From CALECP01 sp964389925 (GTDB taxonomy: Bacteria; Chloroflexota; Anaerolineae; Promineifilales; Promineifilaceae): DNA of 64,000 bases. The position numbers and the translations under genes were made by a program. Below the pieces are notes generated by a model. The model was not told the origin of the DNA, searched no databases, and worked only from the letters and a program-made list of their open reading frames with translations. Location of the stretch: NCBI GenBank assembly GCA_964389925.1, contig CAYMGE010000011.1, positions 1 to 64,000 on the forward strand, in the 5' to 3' direction. Each line of letters starts with the position of its first letter. Within the stretch, counting starts at the first letter, position 1. Shown in pieces: positions 27,099 through 35,800 of the stretch.

Positions 27099-30047
27099 TT
27101 AGGCAAGTAAGTGCATAATTTGGCTGGTCGGTAAAATGGCCGATTGCGATGCCATCGTTAAGGCAGGCAGATGAAGCTGCTGGGCTAATTTCTCGACCTT
27201 TTTGACCGTCATCGTCTGCATCGCATCATGGCCGTGAATATGTTGAATCAGGGCTTTGGCGCGTTCGGGCTGTTGTAAATGCAGATAGGTATCTGCTAAA
27301 TCGGTCACTATATCGAGCGCATTGGCAGTCAGCTTGGCTTCAACAGCCATCTTGAATGCGGTTTTTAGATAGTGTTGGGCATGACGCGGGTTTTCGGTGA
27401 TCTGGAAACAGCCCCAATTTTGATAGGTCGTCAGCTTTTCGATCACGAGTTTGCTCTGCTCACACTCTGCGATGGCTTGCTCAAAATAGTATTGTGCCTT
27501 TGCGGGTTCGCCCGTTGCATCTGCCAGTGTGCCAAGCCCGTTGAGCGCACGGATCGTCGCCGACTCAGACCCCGTTAAGCGGCTCACGTACAGGCTTTGC
27601 GAGAGATACTGCTCCGCTTCCTCATACGCACCGATTTCAATTGCGCCTGTCCCCAGCAACCCCGCAGCCGTGGCGATCCCCCACTGATATTGTTCCGCTT
27701 CGTAAATCGCAAGACAACGTTTGTGGACAGTTTGTGCTTGCTCGAAATTGCCGAGTTTGCGCTGGACTGCTCCTACTGTGAGCAATATCTGTGCCAACAT
27801 CGTCGGTGCGCCGTGTGACCCTAGTTGTTCGGCCGCAACAGTCAGATAGCGACCCGCTCGATTGAAGTCCGCTTGTGTATAGGCAATGATGCCCAGAAGA
27901 TTGTAAATCATCGCGGTCTCTTTGGACGGCGGGTGATCGACACAGAGGGGAATGGCTTGCTCTAAAATTTGTTTGGCGGTCTCTAATTGAGCTTGGCTAT
28001 AATGAAATTCGGCTAACCGCGAATGCAAGATGATTCGTAGCTCTTGATCGCAGTTGGGTAGATGGGTTGCCATCTCCAACGCTTGTCGAAAGAGCGGGAT
28101 GCCTTCATGCGGCCGATCCCGAATCGAGAGCAACTGGAACAACGGTTGCGCCGCCATTTGCAAGAAATTCTGGTCTTTCTGTCGCACAGCCCATTGCCAT
28201 GCCTGTCGGACGTTGACAAATTCGATGTCGATTTGCTCGATGACTTGTGCCTGTTTCCCATTCGCATAATCGGGGTGATTTTCTTGCAAAAAGTTGGCGA
28301 AATAGGTGGCGTGGTTGCGCTCTAAGGTGATGGTTTCGAGGGTGGATTGAGCGCGTTTGATAATCGTAAACTGATGAAGGAGAGGATGCAGATCGTAGCG
28401 TGTGCTGTTGATGCGGAGGAGGGATTTGTTGATGAGGCGATAAAGGGTGAAGAGGTTGGCGGAGGTGACTGTTTCGGCCGATTCCCGCGTAAATCCCCCC
28501 TGAAAAATCGACAACTCACACAGCGTTTGCCGCTCATCCTTTGTCAACAATTGCCACGAATGTTCAAACACCACCGTCATGCTGCGATGGCGCGGCTCGA
28601 CATCGCGCCGCGTACTGGTCAGCAGTTCAAGCCCACGCGCAATCTCATCGGCGATCTGTTCACAACTCAATACGACGCTCCACGCGGCCGCCAGTTCGAG
28701 CGCAAGCGGCAACCCTTCCGTCAACTCACAAATGCGCCGGATCGCTGATTGTTCCGTCGCGCCAGAAAAGTGCGGCTGTACCAGTCGTACCTGACGCACA
28801 AACAGATGCACTGCGTCGCTGTAAATCGCCAACCCCGACAAGGGAAACCGCTGTTCCCCTGCGATATTCAAACTTTCCCGCGAGGTTGCCAAGACGCGCA
28901 ACTGTGGCAGCGCGGTCAGCAGACGCGAGATATGATGCACGCCGTCTAGCAAATGTTCCAGATTGTCGAGAACGAGCAAAATCCGTTTGTTCTGCCACTG
29001 GTCGATCACGGCTTGGAGTGGGTCGTTGCCCGTTTTGATCTGGGCTGTGTTGGCGATCTGTGTCGGGATGTTTTCGGCCGATCCCACTGGCACCAAATCG
29101 ACCACCCAAACCCCATCCCCAAACACGGGCTGCAATGCGTGGGCAACCTCAATCGCCAACCGCGTCTTGCCCACACCCCCCTGCCCCAAAATTGTCACGA
29201 GGCGATTTTCCGCGATCAACGCTTGCAATTCGACACTTTCAGCTTCGCGCCCAATCAGCGATGTGGCGGCGGCGGGCAAGTTATTGCTAGCTTGTGTCGA
29301 TTGGGTGACTTTGGGTGTGTGGTTGAGAAAATCGCCCGAGCCGATTTCACGGTAGAGGGTCTTTGTCTCTGGGCTGGGGTCGAGACCGAGTTCGTCACTG
29401 AGGATTTGGCGGCATTGCTCATATTGATTTAGGGCGGCCGACTGCTGCCCTTGCTGGGCATAGGCCAGCATAAGGTGGCGATGGGCGGGTTCGTGAAGGG
29501 GGTCGTGGGCAAGCCACTTTTGAGCGTAGGCGATGACGTGTGACCAATTTTCGGCCGATTGATGCCGCTCGATCAACTGCTGTAACGCTTGAATATGTAG
29601 CTGGGTAAATTCTTGTGCAACAAACCGCTGCCACTCGTCAAAGGTGGGGCAGTCGGGGAGGGTGAAATCTTGTAGGAAGGGCGTGTTGTAGATTTTTTCG
29701 GCCGATTCCAACGCCTCAATCGTCCCTTCAGTCACCAATGTGCGGAACTGATCGACATCGGCCGAGACGCGCTCTGTGATCGTCACCGTCTGGCGCGTAA
29801 TCTCTAGCGCATCCTCCCCCACCACACCACGAATCAAGCGCAACGCATAGCGCAACGATCCTTTCGCCTTTGACGCATCGACATTAGGCCAAAAAAGCGT
29901 CGCCAACGCATCTCGACGATGCACCTCTTTCGTCACTGCCAAATAGACCAGCAGTGCCAATGCCTTGCGTGTGCGAATGAGTTTAACTTTGTGATCGACT
30001 TCTATCTGAGGAGTACCGAACAGAAACAACTTGATCGATGATTGCAC
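27099..30047 (-). CDS. SARP-family transcriptional regulator with BTAD, NB-ARC and TPR domains
   Basis: The 982 residues have the AfsR-like plan. A winged-helix OmpR-type DNA-binding domain (about 1-95: IKLFLFGTPQIEVDHKVKLI, RDALATLFWPN) is followed by a BTAD domain (about 97-240: LHIQALQQLIERHQ, YEQCRQILSDELGLDPSPET). An NB-ARC ATPase follows (about 265-560) with P-loop TILGQGGVGKTRLAIE and Walker B KRILLVLDNLEHLL. TPR repeats fill about 650-960. Such regulators often control specialised metabolite clusters. It is the first gene of the operon that continues with the candidate borosin precursor 27 bases downstream and the methyltransferase, so it probably is the pathway activator. Confidence 0.9.
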   Translation of the reverse strand: MQSSIKLFLFGTPQIEVDHKVKLIRTRKALALLVYLAVTKEVHRRDALATLFWPNVDASKAKGSLRYALRLIRGVVGEDALEITRQTVTITERVSADVDQFRTLVTEGTIEALESAEKIYNTPFLQDFTLPDCPTFDEWQRFVAQEFTQLHIQALQQLIERHQSAENWSHVIAYAQKWLAHDPLHEPAHRHLMLAYAQQGQQSAALNQYEQCRQILSDELGLDPSPETKTLYREIGSGDFLNHTPKVTQSTQASNNLPAAATSLIGREAESVELQALIAENRLVTILGQGGVGKTRLAIEVAHALQPVFGDGVWVVDLVPVGSAENIPTQIANTAQIKTGNDPLQAVIDQWQNKRILLVLDNLEHLLDGVHHISRLLTALPQLRVLATSRESLNIAGEQRFPLSGLAIYSDAVHLFVRQVRLVQPHFSGATEQSAIRRICELTEGLPLALELAAAWSVVLSCEQIADEIARGLELLTSTRRDVEPRHRSMTVVFEHSWQLLTKDERQTLCELSIFQGGFTRESAETVTSANLFTLYRLINKSLLRINSTRYDLHPLLHQFTIIKRAQSTLETITLERNHATYFANFLQENHPDYANGKQAQVIEQIDIEFVNVRQAWQWAVRQKDQNFLQMAAQPLFQLLSIRDRPHEGIPLFRQALEMATHLPNCDQELRIILHSRLAEFHYSQAQLETAKQILEQAIPLCVDHPPSKETAMIYNLLGIIAYTQADFNRAGRYLTVAAEQLGSHGAPTMLAQILLTVGAVQRKLGNFEQAQTVHKRCLAIYEAEQYQWGIATAAGLLGTGAIEIGAYEEAEQYLSQSLYVSRLTGSESATIRALNGLGTLADATGEPAKAQYYFEQAIAECEQSKLVIEKLTTYQNWGCFQITENPRHAQHYLKTAFKMAVEAKLTANALDIVTDLADTYLHLQQPERAKALIQHIHGHDAMQTMTVKKVEKLAQQLHLPALTMASQSAILPTSQIMHLLA

Positions 30048-30091
30048 TACTTCACCCCTAGAATTACTTGAATACCCTGTTGTTAATTAAA

Positions 30092-30119
30092 TTATAATCC
30101 TGCTTCCACAAACCGCAAT
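30092..30119 (-). promoter_or_regulatory. Probable promoter of the SARP-borosin operon
   Basis: Read on the minus strand, TTGCGG (30119-30114) is followed after 16 bases by TATAAT (30097-30092), 45 bases before the SARP start codon. The -10 box is a perfect consensus. Confidence 0.6.
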
Positions 30120-30212
30120 AGCAATGTGATCGATTCGTGATCTGCATATTTTCCAGTTTGTCGTGCATTTGCTGATGTATCGTGGGTGGAGGTTTCGTGA
30201 GGTCGTAAGCGG

Positions 30213-30252
30213 TAATCCGCAATCCGACAATGACAGATCGGATTACGGATTA
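30213..30252. repeat. Intergenic inverted repeat
   Basis: TAATCCGCAATCCGA (30213-30227) and TCGGATTACGGATTA (30238-30252) form a 15-base stem with one mismatch and a ten-base loop. It lies in the 227-base gap between the SARP gene and the peroxidase gene, past the end of the latter. No T-run follows, so it may be a mobile hairpin repeat as well as a weak terminator. Confidence 0.6.
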
Positions 30253-30274
30253 TGAAGTGACAGATTACGAAAGA

Positions 30275-32236
30275 TCAGTCGTTCACAACGAAGACATTTG
30301 CGGGGATGTTTTCGGCCGAAACCACCCCATTATTCGCAATCACTTCCGCCAACGTCTGGCGATAGTCGATGCCGAACTCAACCTCAATTGTGTCTAGCAC
30401 AGGGTCGTTGAGATAGAAGTAGCGGTCACCATCGCGCAAGGCGGTGAACTGCGCCGTCCACATCGCCAATTGCAGTTCGCCAAACTCCGTTCCCGCAATG
30501 TGTTGTTCTGAAATCATGCCCGTGAATGGGTCGAGTGCATCAACCGTACCGTAAATTGCCTTGAGCCGCGCTGCCAGCGTTGTGCGCCGTTCCATCCGCA
30601 CAGGTAGTTCGCCCGCGTCAAATTGCGCCTGTGTCATGACGTTGCCATCCACATCATAACGGGCGATTACATCGAGGATGTTGGGGTCATTGATCGGGTC
30701 GTCTGCGTCGATCAGCGGATCATTGGGGAATTCTTCAGTTGCCTCTCCTGTGATGTCGGTGAATCTGCTGACGGGCTCTAATCCGTAGGCGACGCGCAGC
30801 GCGTTGTAGCTGGGAATGCCGTGATCGTAGGCTCGCAGCATGTCGAGAACGCCCAAATCGTTGACCAAGCTGTAGCAATCCGGCAGGTCTATGCCGTCGA
30901 GACAGACGGCGGGATTTTCGGCCGTCGGCGACGGAATTTGGAACAGAACGCTGCGTAACTGATTGTCGATTGTCTCGTCGTTGGAGTACTGCGGCTCAGA
31001 TGCGAGGCCAAGCAGCACCGTTTCGAGGCCAAGCTGGGGCAGCAGTTCGGGCTGACCAAAGGCGATGTTCAACGGGATGGCAAACTCAACGATGTCACCG
31101 TCAATTTCTACCTCAATCCCTTCCGCCTCAAACGCGGCGAGTTCGGCCGATGTGTAGTCGTCCAAATCGGCCGACATCTCAAACTCGCCGTGAATCATCG
31201 AGTGGGCGCGATAGCCGACTGTCGCAAATTCGTTGGTGATACTGGGGTCAACGGTGGGATCGTAGCCGGCGTATTCGTCAAGCTCGATGCCAAACGCCGG
31301 CAAAAACTCCTCGTAGGTGATGAACTGTTGGGTCGCGCCCACGACGCGCCGTGCGATGGCAAACTTAACCTCTTCGGGCATCTCGTCGGGCAGCAGCGCG
31401 ACGATGCGATTGTGTTCGCGCACAAAGAGGGTGTGAACGGCGGTGAGGCCGAGATTTTCGTTGGCACGCACGTCGCCAGCGACGACCATGTTGGACGGAT
31501 CAAGCCGCTGTGCGCCGATCATGTCCATGTCGGGCGCGTTGGCGATGTTGCCGCGCTGGGTGACGGTGGGGAGATAGCCGCCTTCGCTGGTGAGGAGTTC
31601 GGCCGAATTGTTCGCAGGATCACCGTCAAGCGACCCCACGCGCAGCCAATCGAGCCGTTCGTTCGTCCCGCCATAGACGGCGTATGCGTCGATGTAGGAG
31701 TTGACGGTATTTGTCTGTTCACGTGCGCTGTCGTCACCCGTGCCAGCGGCAACCGCCGAGCGCGTGAAGGCGATTGCGCCCAAGTCATTTTGGAAATCTT
31801 CTAGGGGATCGGCCGAATCAAACGCAACCATCATCTCCTCATCCTCCCCAGCTTCACGCAACCCAAAGGTGTGGTCGAGAAACTGCCCCCACACAAACCC
31901 CCAATGGGTCACGCCACCCTCTGAAAACATGTTCTCGGCCGCGTCGTTGTAGATGCGATTGCTGACATAGCGCGGGTCGGGTGTCTCGACCATCTCCGAT
32001 TCGCCATCAGCGTAGACCGCATCGGCGACGCGAGTAAACGGCAGGTCAGCCATGCCGAGCCGCCAGTTACGCAGGTTGTTGCCGCTGCCGTCGAGCGTGC
32101 GGTCGCGCAGATATTGGCGATAGTTCATCCAGTCGCTCACCTGTTGTGCGGCGGCGGGTTGTGCGAGCGCGATGGTGGCAAATGCCGCGACTGCAAGCAT
32201 CATCCACACGCGCCATTGTCGTAATTTATTCATCAT
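30275..32236 (-). CDS. Secreted animal-type heme peroxidase
   Basis: The 653 residues start with a signal peptide (basic start, hydrophobic stretch to AQPAAAQ at about 31). The peroxidase-cyclooxygenase superfamily motifs are present: WGFVWGQFLDHTFGL with the distal His and covalent-heme Asp (about 112-126), LTAVHTLFVREHNRI (about 268-282), and VGYRAHSMIHG with the proximal His region (about 346-356). A YNALRVAYGLEP stretch is typical too. It would be exported and use hydrogen peroxide to oxidise halides or organic substrates. It is transcribed away from the lyase gene at 32831, and a GTGCAAC inverted repeat sits 12 bases before its start. Confidence 0.9.
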   Translation of the reverse strand: MMNKLRQWRVWMMLAVAAFATIALAQPAAAQQVSDWMNYRQYLRDRTLDGSGNNLRNWRLGMADLPFTRVADAVYADGESEMVETPDPRYVSNRIYNDAAENMFSEGGVTHWGFVWGQFLDHTFGLREAGEDEEMMVAFDSADPLEDFQNDLGAIAFTRSAVAAGTGDDSAREQTNTVNSYIDAYAVYGGTNERLDWLRVGSLDGDPANNSAELLTSEGGYLPTVTQRGNIANAPDMDMIGAQRLDPSNMVVAGDVRANENLGLTAVHTLFVREHNRIVALLPDEMPEEVKFAIARRVVGATQQFITYEEFLPAFGIELDEYAGYDPTVDPSITNEFATVGYRAHSMIHGEFEMSADLDDYTSAELAAFEAEGIEVEIDGDIVEFAIPLNIAFGQPELLPQLGLETVLLGLASEPQYSNDETIDNQLRSVLFQIPSPTAENPAVCLDGIDLPDCYSLVNDLGVLDMLRAYDHGIPSYNALRVAYGLEPVSRFTDITGEATEEFPNDPLIDADDPINDPNILDVIARYDVDGNVMTQAQFDAGELPVRMERRTTLAARLKAIYGTVDALDPFTGMISEQHIAGTEFGELQLAMWTAQFTALRDGDRYFYLNDPVLDTIEVEFGIDYRQTLAEVIANNGVVSAENIPANVFVVND

Positions 32237-32247
32237 TACCTCGTTGT

Positions 32248-32262
32248 GTGCAACCGTTGCAC
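32248..32262. promoter_or_regulatory. Operator-like inverted repeat before the peroxidase gene
   Basis: GTGCAAC-C-GTTGCAC is a perfect 7+1+7 inverted repeat just upstream of the peroxidase start codon. It resembles two other sites at 32568 and 32727 in the same intergenic region, suggesting one shared regulator, perhaps LacI-type. Confidence 0.5.
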
Positions 32263-32409
32263 TATGTCAACGGATCGCTATTAAGTCGTTGGGTTCGACT
32301 CAAATGTTAAGAATCGGTTGTAGGGAGATTGTGAAGATTTAGCGATGGAGATGTGAAGGGATGATGATGGGAGTGTGAGTATGCTATTGAGGATATTCTT
32401 GAACGGCAA

Positions 32410-32563
32410 GCGCAATTGTAATGATCGTGCCGCGATGGGGTTGTGATTCAGCCGAAATCTCCCCCCATGCGCCACCACAATCGCCTTGGCAATCGCCAAC
32501 CCCAACCCCGACGACCCCGCCTCATGCTCGCTGCGCCCACGCGACTTGTCGGCGCGATAGAAG
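32410..32563 (-). pseudogene. 3' remnant of a sensor histidine kinase gene
   Basis: Read on the minus strand this encodes FYRADKSRGRSEHEAGSSGL, then GLAIAKAIVVAHGGEISAES and HRGTIITIAL, the C-terminal catalytic end of a histidine kinase. It is closely similar at DNA level to the 3' end of the kinase gene at 42621-43988 (about 42640-42820). It breaks off abruptly at 32563 and lacks the start, dimerisation domain and most of the ATPase domain. One part of the frame leads into a short open frame that continues differently, so a frameshift is also present. It is a decayed partial copy of the resident gene or of a paralogue. Confidence 0.8.
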
Positions 32564-32567
32564 TCGT

Positions 32568-32581
32568 GTGCAACGATGCAC
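32568..32581. promoter_or_regulatory. Operator-like inverted repeat
   Basis: GTGCAACGATGCAC has GTGCA and TGCAC as arms around ACGA. It abuts the break point of the histidine kinase remnant and resembles the sites at 32248 and 32727. Confidence 0.4.
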
Positions 32582-32694
32582 TTCTCAAATCTTGCTGTCG
32601 TGCGTAAAATTACGCAAAAATCTATTTAGAACGAATAAAATACCCTCTGATAAAGATCGTTTTGCATTGTTCATGCCTAAACGCTAACAGCTTA

Positions 32695-32740
32695 TTGACG
32701 ATCCGTTAATTTTCCTGTAAATTTAGTGCAACGTTACACT
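32695..32740 (+). promoter_or_regulatory. Promoter and overlapping LacI-type operator for the lyase gene
   Basis: TTGACG (32695-32700) and TAAATT (32718-32723) lie 17 bases apart. The near-palindrome AGTGCAACGTTACACT (32725-32740) begins one base after the -10 box, where a repressor would block initiation. The central AACGTT with flanking pseudo-palindrome is the style of LacI/GalR operators, which would suit a carbohydrate-degrading enzyme. The leader to the ATG at 32831 is about 100 bases. Confidence 0.55.
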
Positions 32741-32830
32741 AACGCAAAGAAAGCTACTGGCGAGTCACAAAGACATTGTTTTGTGATCTATGCGCTTTCA
32801 TAGAATGCCATTGAATTAATTAGGAGAAAA

Positions 32831-35800
32831 ATGAACATCAGCAGTTTGAATTACAGAAGTATCGTTTTGTGTGCGATTTGCGCTGCCACAATCGCGCTTG
32901 GAATGGTTTTCGCCGTTCCAGTCATGGCAGAGAACACCCCCATACCAGCGTACATCACAGACGGTTCATTGTTCGAGTTAGAGGGAGATACCCCCCACCC
33001 GCTCATCAACGACACAACGCTCGAATTTCTGCCACTAGAGGCACAAGTTGCCACGGCAAACGGAAACGGATGGCGACACGAATATAAAATCGACCAGCCC
33101 CATCGTCTGCCAATGGGCGCAACTTATGAGTCATTTACAGCCACGTACACAATCAGTATGTCAGCTGGGGCTAAATCGATCGTCTCGCAATATCACGGTG
33201 ACAGCCCAACCTTGATGAAGCTGTATTATGCTGACTCAACCGAAAAGTACGTTGATGAGAATAACAACCCTGTTGGCGACAGTATCGGCAAAAACGGCAT
33301 CTTTGACCTGTACGTGCGGCTTCGCACAAAAGGCCTCCCTAACTTTGGAGAAGACGTATTTCACTTCGGCACGCTTGTAGCGGGTGATACGTTCGATCTC
33401 GTTGTGGTGAACAACTATGGGACGGTCAGCGTCACCGCAATGGGGAAGACGGTGACACGCGAGTTAGAGGAAACCGCTACAGATTACCTCAAATTTGGCA
33501 ACTACCTACAAGCCCAGCGCACAGACGATGAAAATCATCAATACGGTGGTGATAAATGTAAAGATTTCGAGCCGCCGCTTGGCTTCGCCGAGTGTTACGA
33601 ATATTTGGGAATCACCGAGTCGTCCGTCATCTTGACAAACGTCGCCTACGAGCGCACGGTGGATCCAGATTATGAGTTGCCGCCTCCCGATGCGAACCTA
33701 GAACTTCTCAACGGTGGTTTTGAAGAGTCGCCGTCTCTCACTAAATGGACGCAAGAAGAACCTGTTTCAATCTCGTATCATTTTAACAGCGGCGCACAAT
33801 CGGCAAAAATTAGTGATGCGCCGGGTCGTCTCTACCAACGGGTCGAAGTTGCAGCGAACACAGAGTACGAACTTTCCGTCTACACGAAGGGAGAAGGCGC
33901 ATTTGGTGTCAAAGGCACCGAACATATCAACGATGACGCTACCACTGAGATAGACATCATGAAAACGTTCGCTGATCTGGGCGAAGTTTGGACAAAGCAG
34001 ACGATCACGTTCACGACAGGTACAGACCCCTTGCCCGTCTACGTGTATGGATTACACGGCAGCAGCGGCGATGTTCGATTTGATGATTTCAGCCTAGAAA
34101 CGGAAACGTTGATAACGGACAGCAACTTCTGCCCCTCTGGGAACGCTGCCCCCGCCTCGACGTTTGATCTCGCTAACTGGCGCATTAAAGTGCCAGATGT
34201 GGATGGAACAACTTACAGCCCAAGTGAACTGGCGACACTCAATAACGACTTTTTCTGTTTGAACGATGACGGTGCGATGGTGTTTTACGTGCCTGTCGAT
34301 GGTGGTACGGATGGCTCGACCTATCCACGCAGCGAGTTGCGTGAAATGATCGACCCAGATTCCAGCAGTGTCGGGTGGGTTATCAGCGGCACGCACACCA
34401 TGAGCGCGGAGACGACCGTTACCCTCGAACCGAGCAACGGCAAAATTGTTATCGCGCAAGTCGATAGCCTGACCGATGATATCTTGGCAAAAATCCAGTG
34501 GGATAACGACCGAATTCGGGTGCAATTACGACAAATCGAGCCAGACGGCTCTCCCGGCTCTTATGAAAATTACTGGTTTGACGATCAGAATGCGTCGTTC
34601 CCAGTCGGAAAGACGTTTGACTGGGAGATGTCCGTTGAGGATGGTGTGTTGTCCGTCACCGTAGACGGTGAGACCGTGACGCACGACTTCGTCTCGATAC
34701 CAGCAGCAAGATCACTTTCTGACTATGTGGACGATGAGTTTTACTTCTCAGCCGGTTCGCAGCCACAAGACAACACCTTAGATGCAGCGGGAGAAGCTGG
34801 CGAAGTTCTCTTCCACGCATTTGATTTGACTCATCTGGAACCACTCAACACCAGCAGCATCTACTGCCCCTCTGGCAACGCTGCACCGGCAACAGCATTT
34901 GACCTCGCCAACTGGCGCATTAAAGTACCGGATGAGGCGGGAACAACCTACAGCCCTACTGAGTTGGCGACGCTCAACAACGAATTCTTCTGCTTGTCGG
35001 ACGATGGCGCGATGGTGTTTTACGTACCAGTTGCAGGTGGCACAGGTGGCTCAACCTATCCCCGTACCGAGTTGCGCGAAATGATTGACCCCAGCGATTC
35101 CAACGTCGGCTGGGAGATCACTGGCACGCACAAAATGAGTGCAGAAACCACCGTCACGCTCGAACCAAGCAACGGCAAAATTGTCATCGCACAAGTCGAT
35201 AGCTTGACGGATGACATCTTGGCAAAAATCCAGTGGGACAATGACCGCATCCGAGTGCAACTGCGCCAAATCGAGGCAGACGGCTCCTCTGGCTCGTATG
35301 CAAATTACTGGTTCGACGATCAGAATACATCGTTCCCAGTTGGCACGACGTTTACATGGGATATGACCGTTACAGATGGTGTGCTGACCGTCACCGTCAA
35401 TGATGAAACAACGACGCACGACTTTGGTTCGGCCGAATCTCCCTCCGACTATTCAGACGATGCGTTCTACTTCTCTGCTGGTTCACAACCGCAAGACAAC
35501 GTGCAGGATGATCCAGAAGGCGCAGAGGAAGCGGGTGAGGTTCTGTTCCACACATTTGAGGTGTCGCATGGGGAAGCGGCCGAACCCACAAGCTGCCCTG
35601 GCTCAAACGGCGCACCGGCCACACAGTTTGACCTCGCCAACTGGCGCATCAAAGTGCCAGATGCGTCTGGCACAACCTACAGCCCATCTGAGTTGCAAAC
35701 ACTCGACAATGAATTCTTCTGCTTGTCGGATGATGGCGCAATGGTCATGTACGTGCCAGTCGAAGGCGGCACAGGTGGCTCAACCTACCCACGCACCGAG

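Noticed and set aside
30213..30252. Strong intrinsic terminator for the peroxidase gene
   Set aside because: The stem is good but no T-run follows on either strand, so it is listed only as an inverted repeat.
32281..32505. 74-codon minus-strand frame starting MGLAIAKAIVVAHGG
   Set aside because: This is part of a decayed histidine kinase end, shifted out of frame, not a gene.
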